This document shows positions 17,766-26,228 of a stretch of 64,000 nt of DNA, piece by piece. The position numbers and the translations under genes were made by a program. Position 1 is the first letter of the stretch. The number at the start of each line of letters is the position of its first letter. The DNA lies in the NCBI GenBank assembly GCA_016185425.1, contig JACPNQ010000014.1, positions 119,205 through 183,204 of the forward strand, written 5' to 3'. Source of the DNA: Acidobacteriota bacterium. Its GTDB lineage: Bacteria; Acidobacteriota; Terriglobia; Bryobacterales; Bryobacteraceae. The notes below the pieces were generated by a model, which was not told where the DNA came from, did no database searches, and worked only from the letters and a program-made list of their open reading frames with translations.

Positions 17766-18746
17766 ATGATCCTACTGATGCGGCCCGGCGTTGAGGAGAT
17801 CGCGCGTACCACGGGCGGCGCCCACCCGCGATGGTTTGCAGCGCCGGTTTTTGCGGCCGATGGCGCCGCGCGTTTCGCATCCACCTTCGGCGACCTCCGC
17901 TCCACCAGCCGCACAGACCGCCGAAAGCGCGGTGCTCTGGTTTTCAACGTAGGACGGCTGGAGTCCTGCTTATCGCTTCTTTCCGAAAGAGCCCTCCCGC
18001 TGTGCTCGCTCTATCAATGGCGTCCCCTCGAAGCGCAACAACCCCTAAAACGTTGGCTGTACCGCCGCGTACTGGGCAGAAGCCGCGTCCTCGTTACCTA
18101 CAGCCGGCAATCGGAAATCTATCTGCGAAACCTGTTCCCCGGTAAACCGGTGGTGTGGCTGGGGCACTTCATCGACACCGAGTTCTTCCAGCCGGCTAAT
18201 CGATCGGACTGGCGGGAGCCCTATTTCCTCTGCGTCGGCAACCACAAGCGCTATGAGGGCATCATCGTCCGAATCGCGGAGGAGACAAAAACGCCTTTCA
18301 TCCGCGTCTCCTCCGATCCCAAGGTTGCCGGCTATCATTCGGCGAATCCCAGCTCGTGGGTGAAGGTGCATCAGGATGTCGAATTCACGCGCTTGCGGCA
18401 ATATTATCAGGAGGCTGAACTAGTCTTGAACATCGTGGACGATAGCCAGTGGCCAGTCGGTATTACGAGCTTTTGCGAGGCTCTGTCCATGAACTGTTCT
18501 ATCGTCACGTCAGGCGCGCACTCCTGTTCCGGCTATTCTTTCACCGGTGGCGCGAAACCGTATCTCACGGTCGATTCCCCGCAGGATCCACAGCGCTGGC
18601 TTGCCGCAATCCAGCGAGCCCGCGCGGTGGGCCGCAACTGGAGCCGCGGCCACACTCCCCGCGATTTGGCGCTGACGCACTGTTCATTCGACGTGGCGCG
18701 TGAAACCTGGAGCAAGGTGATCAGCCTACTGGAGTCCGGCGAATGA
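17766..18746 (+). CDS. GT4-like glycosyltransferase
   Basis: A 326-residue GT-B-type enzyme. The C-terminal Rossmann half has YFLCVGNHKRYEGIIVRIAE, equivalent to the donor-site strand, and WPVGITSFCEALSMNCSIVT, an EX7E-like region in a shortened form. The N-terminal half is short compared with the usual ~370-residue GT4. The likely role is adding one sugar of the exopolysaccharide repeat unit on undecaprenyl diphosphate. It overlaps the acyltransferase gene by four bases. Confidence 0.72.
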   Translation: MILLMRPGVEEIARTTGGAHPRWFAAPVFAADGAARFASTFGDLRSTSRTDRRKRGALVFNVGRLESCLSLLSERALPLCSLYQWRPLEAQQPLKRWLYRRVLGRSRVLVTYSRQSEIYLRNLFPGKPVVWLGHFIDTEFFQPANRSDWREPYFLCVGNHKRYEGIIVRIAEETKTPFIRVSSDPKVAGYHSANPSSWVKVHQDVEFTRLRQYYQEAELVLNIVDDSQWPVGITSFCEALSMNCSIVTSGAHSCSGYSFTGGAKPYLTVDSPQDPQRWLAAIQRARAVGRNWSRGHTPRDLALTHCSFDVARETWSKVISLLESGE

Positions 18747-19357
18747 GCGATTGGTTCAAGCGCCTCTCCAAGGAGAAACCGCCAGCCGCGCTGGCGTTCG
18801 CGGCAATGCGCGGCACGGCGCTGGTGAGAGGCTGGTTTCTCAAGCAGGTTCTCGTATTCATCTGGCGCGCCAAGGTCGGCAAGCGTCTCACCTGCTTCGG
18901 CTGGCCGCGGAATATTCTCCTGTTCGGCAAATGCGAAATCGGAGACAGCGTGCACATCGGCCGCTTCTCGTACTTGCAGTCCGGCGTAGACGGAATACTG
19001 CGAATTGAATCCAACACCTCTATCGGCGACTTTGCGACTATTGCCGCGGAAGAATCGATTGTGATCGGACGGGACGTGATGATGGCGGAGTCGGTCAGTA
19101 TCCGGGACTTCGATCATTGCTATGGCCGCGGGGACGTCCCCATGCATGCCCAGGGTATGGTGACAAGCCCCGTCCGCATTCAGGACGACGTATGGATCGG
19201 CACGAACGTGACCATCCTCAAGGGCAGTGAGATCGGTCAGGGCTGTATCATTGGCGCCAACGCCGTAGTCAAGCGCCAACTCGAGCCGTTCGCTATCGCC
19301 GCAGGTGTACCGGCCCGGACCATCAAGAAGCGCTTTGACGGTGAGCCGGCACGATGA
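18743..19357 (+). CDS. Left-handed beta-helix acyltransferase (hexapeptide repeat)
   Basis: A 204-residue O-acyltransferase of the LbH family (maltose-acetyltransferase-like). Hexapeptide repeats are clear from residue ~70 (CEIGDSVHIGRFSYLQSG, SIGDFATIAAEESIVIGRDV) and a second block at ~150-185 (VWIGTNVTILKGSEIGQGC, IIGANAVVKRQLEPF). His in RDFDHCYG is a plausible catalytic base. It ends with GVPARTIKKRF, the normal coil terminus. It probably acetylates a repeat-unit sugar. ATGA overlaps occur on both sides. Confidence 0.85.
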   Translation: MSDWFKRLSKEKPPAALAFAAMRGTALVRGWFLKQVLVFIWRAKVGKRLTCFGWPRNILLFGKCEIGDSVHIGRFSYLQSGVDGILRIESNTSIGDFATIAAEESIVIGRDVMMAESVSIRDFDHCYGRGDVPMHAQGMVTSPVRIQDDVWIGTNVTILKGSEIGQGCIIGANAVVKRQLEPFAIAAGVPARTIKKRFDGEPAR

Positions 19358-20457
19358 CCGATCTGGTGATCATCCACAATCACCCGATCCACTACCAGCA
19401 CCTACTCTTCCTGGAGCTCGCCAATCAGGGGCTTAACTTTGAAGTCCTATTCACTGCCGGCTCGAGTATCGAAAGGCTGGAGCAGCCGCTGCCGCAACGC
19501 GGCGAATACCGGTATCGGATTGGGTATCCCGGACCCTATGAGCAAGCCTCCGCTATCGGCACGGCGCGGTTTGTATGGCGGGCATTGCGCGCGCTCTCCC
19601 CGCGCGTGGTGATTATCAGCGGGTATTCCGGCGTCGCTGCCTGGACGGCATGGCTGTGGGTTCGGTATGCGAAGGCGCGCTGCATTCTGTGGGCGGAATC
19701 CAACGAGTTCGATCAACCGCGGAGTGCGTGGAAAGAATTTCCGAAGCGGATCTTTGTCGCTCGTTGCGATCGCGCCCACGTCTATGGGAGTGCCAGCAAA
19801 GCGTATATCGAGAAGCTCGGAATGCCGGCGGCGAAGATTTTCACCGGACGGGCAGTCGTCGATGCCGATCGCTTCCTCGCCATACGCGACCCTATCGAGA
19901 GACCCGAAAAGAAGCTGCTCCTCTACGTCGGCAGGTTCTCGCCGGAAAAGAACCTGCCGTTCCTCCTCCGCGCGTTTCGAGGCGTGGACCAGGATCACAA
20001 AAATCCGGAGCTGATACTGATGCTTGTCGGATATGGACCGCTCGATGCGGAGCTGCGAAAGCTGGCGGCGGATCTTGGCATTGCCGGGTCCGTGCGCTTC
20101 CCGGGAAAGGCCCTGCAGGCCGAGCTTCCGTCGATATACCAGGCCGCGGATGCGTTCGTGCTTCCGAGCACGCGCGAGCCCTGGGGCCTTGTGGCGAATG
20201 AGGCGATGCTCTGCGGTTTGCCGGTGCTGATATCCTCGCAGTGCGGCTGCGCGGCGGACTTGGCGCAGCCGGAGTCAGGCTGGACCTTTTCCCCGTGGGA
20301 TGAAACCGGACTCACAGGAATCCTGAATGAGATTGTCCGTACACCGCGCGATTCCTTGCAGGCGAAGGGACGTGCCGCCAAACGGGTGGCGATGCAATAC
20401 AGTCCCGCGAACTGCGCGCGAATCGTGGCGGCGAGCGTAAATGAGTGTGCCGGATAG
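19354..20457 (+). CDS. GT4 glycosyltransferase
   Basis: A 367-residue GT-B retaining glycosyltransferase. The family EX7E motif is intact in REPWGLVANEAMLCGLPVL, and the donor-site strand LLLYVGRFSPEKNLPFLLRA lies near residue 190. The N-terminus (LVIIHNHPIHYQHLLFLELA) is the acceptor-side Rossmann fold. It sits inside the exopolysaccharide operon with a four-base overlap upstream and a 17-base overlap downstream. Confidence 0.87.
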   Translation: MTDLVIIHNHPIHYQHLLFLELANQGLNFEVLFTAGSSIERLEQPLPQRGEYRYRIGYPGPYEQASAIGTARFVWRALRALSPRVVIISGYSGVAAWTAWLWVRYAKARCILWAESNEFDQPRSAWKEFPKRIFVARCDRAHVYGSASKAYIEKLGMPAAKIFTGRAVVDADRFLAIRDPIERPEKKLLLYVGRFSPEKNLPFLLRAFRGVDQDHKNPELILMLVGYGPLDAELRKLAADLGIAGSVRFPGKALQAELPSIYQAADAFVLPSTREPWGLVANEAMLCGLPVLISSQCGCAADLAQPESGWTFSPWDETGLTGILNEIVRTPRDSLQAKGRAAKRVAMQYSPANCARIVAASVNECAG

Positions 20458-21631
20458 CCCGCCGGTTCCCGTCGGCGTATTGACGAGCTCCGCATCGCGG
20501 AGGGCCGGTGGAGTGTTCGATGCAGGTCGCAATCTGTCATCCGCGTTAGCCGGTGCGCGCCGCTACGCCGTCCGGGTCTTCACCATGCGGGATGCCGACA
20601 CGGAGCGTGACCGGAGCGAATGGGCGGATGTGCCGGTCGAGGTCTTTAATCCGGCCGGTCCACGGTCACTGAGTTTTGCGCCGGGACTGCTGCCCGCCCT
20701 GCGCGCCTACGAGCCGTCCATCGTTCATGTCCACGGCTTGTGGATGTATCCGTCGATCGCCGCGCTCCGTTGGGCCGGCGGCGGCAGACCCTACATCGTC
20801 TCCCCGCACGGCATGTTGGACCCCTGGGCACTGGCGAACTCGCGGTGGAAGAAACGAGTCGCCGGCTTCGCATACGAGGATCGCCACTTGCGCGGCGCGA
20901 AATGTCTGCACGCGCTCAACACGGCGGAAGCGTCCGCGTTTCGCTCCTACGGCCTTCGCAATCCCATCTGCGTGATCCCCAACGGTGTTCCGCTCCCAGG
21001 CCCGGCGCCGGACACCCCCGCGCCGTGGGAAGGCCGTATCGCCCCGGACTCGCGCGTGCTGTTCTACCTTGGCCGGCTGCACCCAAAAAAGGGGCTGGAT
21101 ACATTGCTGGAGGCGTGGGCGCAGGTGGAGCGCGAGGCCATCGACGCGAATTGGAGCCTCGTAGTCGGCGGCTGGGATCAGGGCGGTCATGAGGCGCAAC
21201 TGCGAATGCGCAGCAGTTCTCTTGGGCTGGAAAAGACAGTGCACTTCATCGGACCACAATATGGCGGCGCCAAGTCCGCCGGTTTCCACCACGCCAATGC
21301 GTTCATTCTCCCCAGCCTAAGCGAAGGCCTGCCCATGACGGTGCTGGAGGCGTGGGCGCACGAATTGCCGGTGCTCATGACCGCCCACTGCAACCTTCCG
21401 CAAGGTTTCGAGGCCGGCGCCGCGCTCGCTATGGACGCGAATGCCGCGAGCATCGCGGACCAACTGCGACGCCTGTTCTCGATGAGCGGCCCCGATTGCA
21501 TGGAGATGGGTAAGCGCGGCCGCGCGCTCGTGGAGCGAGAACATCAATGGCCGGCCATCGCCGCAAAGATGAGCGCCGTATACGACTGGGCGCTGGATCG
21601 CGGTCCGATGCCGGACTGCGTGATGAACTGA
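20441..21631 (+). CDS. GT4 glycosyltransferase
   Basis: A 396-residue GT-B enzyme. Near the N-terminus are the Gly-rich RRAGGVFDAG loop and HVHGLWMYPSIAALRWA. YIVSPHGMLDPWALANSRWK is a sequence common in polysaccharide GT4 enzymes. The donor site has LFYLGRLHPKKGLDTLLEAW and the EX7E motif LSEGLPMTVLEAWAHELPVL. It is probably another assembly transferase of the repeat unit. Confidence 0.88.
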   Translation: MSVPDSPPVPVGVLTSSASRRAGGVFDAGRNLSSALAGARRYAVRVFTMRDADTERDRSEWADVPVEVFNPAGPRSLSFAPGLLPALRAYEPSIVHVHGLWMYPSIAALRWAGGGRPYIVSPHGMLDPWALANSRWKKRVAGFAYEDRHLRGAKCLHALNTAEASAFRSYGLRNPICVIPNGVPLPGPAPDTPAPWEGRIAPDSRVLFYLGRLHPKKGLDTLLEAWAQVEREAIDANWSLVVGGWDQGGHEAQLRMRSSSLGLEKTVHFIGPQYGGAKSAGFHHANAFILPSLSEGLPMTVLEAWAHELPVLMTAHCNLPQGFEAGAALAMDANAASIADQLRRLFSMSGPDCMEMGKRGRALVEREHQWPAIAAKMSAVYDWALDRGPMPDCVMN

Positions 21632-21637
21632 CTCGCG

Positions 21638-22180
21638 ATGGCGCCCTTCCCAAGTCCGCATAGCCTCTCTAACCGCCTTCTTCGGGCCGTTTGGAATGCC
21701 GCGCACCTGCTTCTTTTCCGCCCGTCGCCGCGCGTACTGCATGTTTGGCGCCGTACCCTGCTGCGTTGCTTTGGAGCCCGGTTGGGCCCCGGAGTTCACA
21801 TCTATCCATCCGCGAAAGTCTGGGCGCCTTGGAATCTCCGCATGGATGCACACGCCTGCCTGGGGCCTTCCGTCGACTGCTATAACGTCGCTCCCATTAC
21901 AATCGGTGAATTCGCGACCGTATCGCAGTACGCGCACCTCTGCGCCGCGACCCACGACTATTCGGTCTTGTCCATGCCGCTCGTTACCAGGCCGATTCAG
22001 ATCGGCGCGCGTGCCTGGGTGGCGGCGGGAGCGTTTGTTGGCCCCGGTGTCACACTCGGCGATGGCGCGGTTGTCGGCGCGCGATCCGTCGTTAACAAGG
22101 ATGTTCCCGCCTGGACGGTTGTGGCGGGCAATCCCGCGCGCGTCCTCAAGCCCCGCGTCGTTGCAGGAGGGCGGAATTGA
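21638..22180 (+). CDS. WcaF-like sugar O-acetyltransferase
   Basis: A 180-residue hexapeptide acetyltransferase of the colanic-acid WcaF kind. An N-terminal helical segment (LLRAVWNAAHLLLFRPSP) precedes the beta helix (LGPGVHIYPSAKVWAPWNLR). The catalytic-type His lies in CAATHDYSVLSMPL, and the helix closes with GDGAVVGARSVVNKDVPAWT and NPARVLKPR. It is the second acetyltransferase of the locus, so the polymer is probably acetylated at two positions. Confidence 0.85.
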   Translation: MAPFPSPHSLSNRLLRAVWNAAHLLLFRPSPRVLHVWRRTLLRCFGARLGPGVHIYPSAKVWAPWNLRMDAHACLGPSVDCYNVAPITIGEFATVSQYAHLCAATHDYSVLSMPLVTRPIQIGARAWVAAGAFVGPGVTLGDGAVVGARSVVNKDVPAWTVVAGNPARVLKPRVVAGGRN

Positions 22181-23031
22181 AACCTAACAGGCCGATCGCG
22201 GCGATTGTACTAACGAAGAACGAGGAGCGCGATCTGCCGGCATGTCTGGAGAGCTTGCGCGGGCTCGCCGATGAAGTATACGTGATCGACTCCGGCAGCA
22301 CCGATCGCACAGTGGCAGTCGCCGAAGAGTTTGGCGCGCGCGTTCTGGCTCACCCATTCGCCAGCTACGCCCCGCAGTTCAACTGGGCTCTCGATAACAT
22401 TCCAACCAATGCGGAATGGATTCTGCGCATCGACGCGGATGAGCGGATCAGTCCGAAGCTGCGCGACGAGTTGCTGGCGGCCTGCGATTCGGTTACCGCC
22501 GAAGTAGCGGGCGTCATGATTCCTCGACGGATCCGCTTTCTCGGCAAGGACATCCGCTACGGCGATTCTTACCCGGTCTGGCTCCTTCGTGTCTGGCGGA
22601 AAGGCATCGGCCGATGCGAGGACACCCAGATGGACGAGCACATGGTGCTGCAAACCGGCACAACGATCAAGGTCTCCGGCGACCTGATCCACGATATCCC
22701 CAAAGACCTGAACGAGTGGACCAATAAACACAACTGGTACGCCAGCCGCGAATGTCAGGACATTCAAACGCTCCTGCGGAATGCCGGGTCATTGGAAGGA
22801 CAGGCAGGACGAAAACGCTGGCTGAAGCAGAATGTCTATCTCCATCTCCCCCCTTTCTATCGCGCCTGCCTGTATTGGTTCTACCGCTACATCCTCCGGC
22901 TCGGCTTCCTCGACGGACGAGAAGGGCTGATCTACCACTTTCTGCAGGGCTTCTGGTACCGGTTTCTCGTGGACGCAAAACTGCACGAGGCGCGGCTCTC
23001 AGCCCGGCGGCTCGATGCTCGCGAGTCATGA
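22177..23031 (+). CDS. GT2 family glycosyltransferase
   Basis: A 284-residue GT-A inverting enzyme. It starts at TTG 22177 after GGAGGGCGG, with the start overlapping the previous stop. IAAIVLTKNEERDLPACLES and VIDSGSTDRT are the nucleotide-binding strands, and the metal-binding DAD is at 86-88 (ILRIDADER). The C-terminal region (PPFYRACLYWFYRYILRLGF) resembles the WaaE/KdtX subgroup, which has a membrane-associating helix. It adds a sugar in the repeat unit. Confidence 0.87.
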   Translation: MKPNRPIAAIVLTKNEERDLPACLESLRGLADEVYVIDSGSTDRTVAVAEEFGARVLAHPFASYAPQFNWALDNIPTNAEWILRIDADERISPKLRDELLAACDSVTAEVAGVMIPRRIRFLGKDIRYGDSYPVWLLRVWRKGIGRCEDTQMDEHMVLQTGTTIKVSGDLIHDIPKDLNEWTNKHNWYASRECQDIQTLLRNAGSLEGQAGRKRWLKQNVYLHLPPFYRACLYWFYRYILRLGFLDGREGLIYHFLQGFWYRFLVDAKLHEARLSARRLDARES

Positions 23032-24200
23032 CATCCGGCCGCGATAAACGTGTGGTCTTCGTGAATCAGTTCTTCTGGCCGGACGAGGCCGCGACCAGCC
23101 AGTTGCTGTGCGATGTGACAGCGGCGGCCGGAGCCCGCGTTCGGACACAGGTCATCTGCGGGCCTCCCCAATACGCACCCGGCCCGGGTTCGGCGGCGCC
23201 TGGGGGAGTAGAAATTCGCCGCATCGCCGCTTTCGGATTCGGTCATGGAAAACTCCGCCGGGTTGTCAGCTACGCCTCCTTCGTCATCGGCGCGGCGCGT
23301 CAGGTGCTGCGCATCGCCGCGACGGATGTCATCTTGACCATGACCACACCACCGCTACTCGGCCTGCTGGGCTGGGTCGCACAGTTGCGCGGCGCCCGCC
23401 ACTACATCTGGGAGATGGACCTCTACCCGGATGTCGCCGTCGAGCTCGGCGTTTTCACCAGGCGCGGCCTGTTGGATCGGCTTACCGGTTGGCTCGCCGA
23501 TTTCCCCCGCCGGAGAGCCGACGGGATCATTGCCCTCGGCCCGTGTATGGAGCGGCGCCTGCGGCAGCGGCGCATCGGCAGCGTTCCTATATTCGTGATT
23601 CACAACTGGGCCGATGGCGACGCCATCCGCAGCCTTCCGTTCCGCCAGGATGGGCGGCTGAAGGTCTTCTACTCCGGCAACATGGGGTTGGCGCACGACT
23701 TTGCCACGCTCATCCCGTCCATCCGTGAGCTGAATGATGGTTTTCTCTTCCGTTTCAGCGGTGCCGGGCCCGCCAGAGAGGCTCTCGAAGAAACCTGCGA
23801 AAGCCTGGCGTGGTGCGAATTTGGCGGATACCACCCGCGCTGCGAATTGGAGGCGGCCTTCGCGGCCAACGATGTCGGCATCGTCACGCAGCGGCCGGAA
23901 ACGGTTGGAACCATCGTGCCCAGCAAAGTCTATGGAATCCTCGCGGCTGGGCGCGCGGTCATCTATGTTGGACCGGCGGAGTCCACTGTCGGCCGCATGA
24001 TCGACGAACACGGCGTCGGTTGGCGCGTCGCAAACGGAGATAGCGCGGGACTCACCAAACTCCTCCGTCAACTGCGTGAGAATCCCGAGTTGGTTGAAGA
24101 GAAAGGCCATATCGCGCGGCATGTCTTCGAGCGGGAATTCGACCGGCGCGGTCAGGTGGAAAAGATAGTCGACATAATCGCGGGAGATCAAACGGAGTAG
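23028..24200 (+). CDS. GT4 glycosyltransferase (WcaI-like)
   Basis: I start at ATG 23028, in an ATGA overlap with the GT2 gene; the frame is open further upstream but without coding character. The 390-residue product begins VVFVNQFFWPDEAATSQLL, the N-terminus typical of WcaI-type fucosyl/sugar transferases. It also has HYIWEMDLYPDVAVELGVF and VFYSGNMGLAHDFATLIPSI. The donor region reads RPETVGTIVPSKVYGILAAG, where the usual EX7E is replaced by the S/K form seen in this subgroup. Confidence 0.87.
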   Translation: MTSGRDKRVVFVNQFFWPDEAATSQLLCDVTAAAGARVRTQVICGPPQYAPGPGSAAPGGVEIRRIAAFGFGHGKLRRVVSYASFVIGAARQVLRIAATDVILTMTTPPLLGLLGWVAQLRGARHYIWEMDLYPDVAVELGVFTRRGLLDRLTGWLADFPRRRADGIIALGPCMERRLRQRRIGSVPIFVIHNWADGDAIRSLPFRQDGRLKVFYSGNMGLAHDFATLIPSIRELNDGFLFRFSGAGPAREALEETCESLAWCEFGGYHPRCELEAAFAANDVGIVTQRPETVGTIVPSKVYGILAAGRAVIYVGPAESTVGRMIDEHGVGWRVANGDSAGLTKLLRQLRENPELVEEKGHIARHVFEREFDRRGQVEKIVDIIAGDQTE

Positions 24201-25622
24201 ATGTACTCGCTCATCACGCTTGCTTTCAGTTCCTTCCTGCTGGCCCTCGTTCTGACGCCGCTGATCCGCGATTTCTCGGTCCGGCGAGGTTGGGTTGACA
24301 CGCCCGATCAGCGGCGCAAAATGCACCGTTCTCCAATTCCGCGGACCGGTGGCGCCGCCGTCGTGCTTGCCTACCTCGGAGCATACGGTGTGCTGCTCGC
24401 AATCGGCTTCCGCGGCGGCAGCCTCGTCGATCTGCAGATGGTGGCGCGCATGGCGCCCGCCGTCCTCGTTATTCTGGCCGTCGGTCTTTACGACGATCTG
24501 TACGGCCTGACGGCATGGAAGAAACTCGCCGGTCAGCTAATTGCCGCCGGCGTGGCATTCGCCAGCGGCGTGCAGATGCATGGCATCGCCGGCTGGGTGT
24601 TTCCCGGATGGGCCGAGTTGCCCGCCACGCTGATCTGGATGGTGATGGTGACAAACGCCGTCAACCTGATCGACGGCATGGACGGCCTCGCCACCGGCGT
24701 CACTCTATTTGCCACTCTGACGATTGTCACCTCCGGCCTGCAGGCCAACAACATCGCTCTCTGCATGGCGGTGATTCCACTCGCTGGCGCTCTGCTTGGG
24801 TTCCTGCGTTATAACTTCAACCCCGCCACAATCTTCTTGGGCGACTGCGGATCGCTGACAATCGGGTTTCTACTCGCCTGTATCGGTATCTTCTGGTCGC
24901 AGAAGTCCGTGACCATTCTCGGAGTCACCGCCCCGCTATTAGCCCTGGCCATCCCGTTACTCGATTCCGGGCTCGCTGTAATGCGCCGGTTCCTCCGCCG
25001 GCAATCCATCTTCGACGCCGACCGCGGCCACGTGCATCACCGCCTCCTTGATCGCGGATTATCTGTCCGGCAGGCTGCGTTATTGCTCTACGGTGTTTCC
25101 CTTGTATTTGCCATCCTCAGTCTGGTCAGTTCCGTCGTCCGGGATAGTTACGCCGGAGTCATTTTAGTGTTATTCGGCGCTGTCACCTGGATAGGAATTC
25201 AGTCGCTGGGCTATGTAGAAATCAACATGGCTGGCCGATTACTTCTAGGCGGGGGGTTCCGCCGTGCGCTTGTGTGCCAACTCATCATCCGCAATTTCGA
25301 TGAGTCCCTGCGATTGGCGGCTGACTCCAATGCCGTCTGGATCGCAGTCCGGGACACTGCAAGAGAGATCGGCTTTCATCAGATTGATATGCAACTGAAC
25401 GGAGAACAGTTCTGCGTGCGGCTTGCGGCCGGCTCAATATGCCCCGAATGGACTGCCGAAGTACCATTACCAGATGGGGACTATGTCCGGTTGACCCGGC
25501 CATTCGCAGTCGAGACACACCAGGCCGCCATGGGTCCTTTCCTGGATGCGCTTCGTAAAGGACTTCTAGACGCTAAGTTACACGTGCCGGGAGTCCGAAA
25601 AGCGGCGGCCGGCGGTGTATGA
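24201..25622 (+). CDS. Undecaprenyl-phosphate sugar-1-phosphate transferase (WecA/TagO/MraY family) with C-terminal extension
   Basis: An integral membrane enzyme that loads the first sugar phosphate onto undecaprenyl phosphate and so starts the repeat unit. Key motifs are present: GLYDDLYGL (DD pair), NLIDGMDGLATG, IFLGDCGSLTIGF and the cytosolic GHVHHRLLDRG. About eleven helices end near residue 350. A soluble ~120-residue C-terminal domain follows (ALVCQLIIRNFDESLRLAAD onward) that ordinary WecA lacks. The locus has no WcaJ-type initiator, so this is the likely initiating step. It starts one base after the previous stop. Confidence 0.9.
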   Translation: MYSLITLAFSSFLLALVLTPLIRDFSVRRGWVDTPDQRRKMHRSPIPRTGGAAVVLAYLGAYGVLLAIGFRGGSLVDLQMVARMAPAVLVILAVGLYDDLYGLTAWKKLAGQLIAAGVAFASGVQMHGIAGWVFPGWAELPATLIWMVMVTNAVNLIDGMDGLATGVTLFATLTIVTSGLQANNIALCMAVIPLAGALLGFLRYNFNPATIFLGDCGSLTIGFLLACIGIFWSQKSVTILGVTAPLLALAIPLLDSGLAVMRRFLRRQSIFDADRGHVHHRLLDRGLSVRQAALLLYGVSLVFAILSLVSSVVRDSYAGVILVLFGAVTWIGIQSLGYVEINMAGRLLLGGGFRRALVCQLIIRNFDESLRLAADSNAVWIAVRDTAREIGFHQIDMQLNGEQFCVRLAAGSICPEWTAEVPLPDGDYVRLTRPFAVETHQAAMGPFLDALRKGLLDAKLHVPGVRKAAAGGV

Positions 25623-25647
25623 CAGTAAATGGCCAATTGTATGACAG
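25616..25647 (+). repeat. Direct repeat TGTATGACAG upstream of the FecR-like gene
   Basis: The 10-base sequence TGTATGACAG occurs at 25616-25625 and again at 25638-25647, exactly 22 bases apart, about two helical turns. The first copy overlaps the stop of the WecA-like gene, and the pair lies 70-100 bases before the FecR-like start. The spacing suggests a protein-binding site for the downstream transcript, but no regulator is identified. Confidence 0.4.
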
Positions 25648-25715
25648 GTATTTTGATGGTCTTTAGTTACTAGTACTTGTGATGGTGTAGAATTTAATAA
25701 CACGGAGGACTTTGG

Positions 25716-26159
25716 ATGGGCAAAAAGATAATAATGACGATCGCCCTTGGTGCGGCCGCGTTCGCGGCGCCGGCGGAAACCGCTGGCTCGGTCAGCGCAA
25801 GCAAGGGATTGCAATTGAATGGACAGCCGGTTCCGGTCGCCGGAACGAAGAGCTGGCCGGTAAGCGCGGGCGATGATCTACGCAGTGATGCGACGCCTGC
25901 CGTGCTGACCCTCAAAGACGGCAGCAAAATCGTTTTGGGCAAAAACTCGCAAGCCAAGGTCGAAGAAGGAACCGTTCGACTCGTAAGCGGCACGATGCAA
26001 TACGCCATGTCGCAGGGAAGCAAGGTACAAGTGGCCGTTAAGGGAGACGTGCTTTCCGCGCGTACCGGTTTGGCGTCTACCGTAACGAATCCCGTGGCCC
26101 CGGTGATTACGGTTGTGAAGGCCGAAGATTTGACGCCGGTTTCTCGCCGGCAACCCTAG
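25716..26159 (+). CDS. Secreted FecR-like domain protein
   Basis: A 147-residue protein with a signal peptide (KKIIMTIALGAAAFAAPAE). The mature part resembles the FecR domain: GDDLRSDATPAVLTLKDGS, then KIVLGKNSQAKVEEGTVRLV and SGTMQY. In FecR proteins this fold senses or scaffolds in the periplasm; here there is no membrane helix or sigma factor beside it, so a sensing role is not supported. GGAGG precedes the ATG. It opens a separate transcription unit after a 93-base gap and precedes the PEP-CTERM gene. Confidence 0.65.
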   Translation: MGKKIIMTIALGAAAFAAPAETAGSVSASKGLQLNGQPVPVAGTKSWPVSAGDDLRSDATPAVLTLKDGSKIVLGKNSQAKVEEGTVRLVSGTMQYAMSQGSKVQVAVKGDVLSARTGLASTVTNPVAPVITVVKAEDLTPVSRRQP

Positions 26160-26177
26160 TAGTTGCTTCAAGCAAGA

Positions 26178-26198
26178 GCCGCCTCCATGGAGGGCGGC
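26178..26198 (+). other. GC-rich hairpin before the PEP-CTERM gene
   Basis: GCCGCC at 26178-26183 pairs with GGCGGC at 26193-26198, with further TCC/GGA pairing inside. No T-run follows, so it is not a classical terminator. It lies between the FecR-like stop and the PEP-CTERM ribosome site and could slow degradation or tune readthrough. Confidence 0.4.
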
Positions 26199-26228
26199 CA
26201 GATGCCAAATGCCTAAGGAATGGTGATC

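Noticed and set aside
22752..23027. 92-residue upstream extension of the WcaI-like glycosyltransferase
   Set aside because: It overlaps the GT2 gene in another frame and reads as low-complexity Arg/Pro/Ser; the ATGA start at 23028 begins the conserved fold.
23355..24326. 323-residue antisense frame across a glycosyltransferase
   Set aside because: The plus-strand frame carries clear GT4 motifs; the antisense one has none.
26178..26198. Intrinsic terminator after the FecR-like gene
   Set aside because: The stem is strong but no T-run follows, so I list it only as a hairpin.
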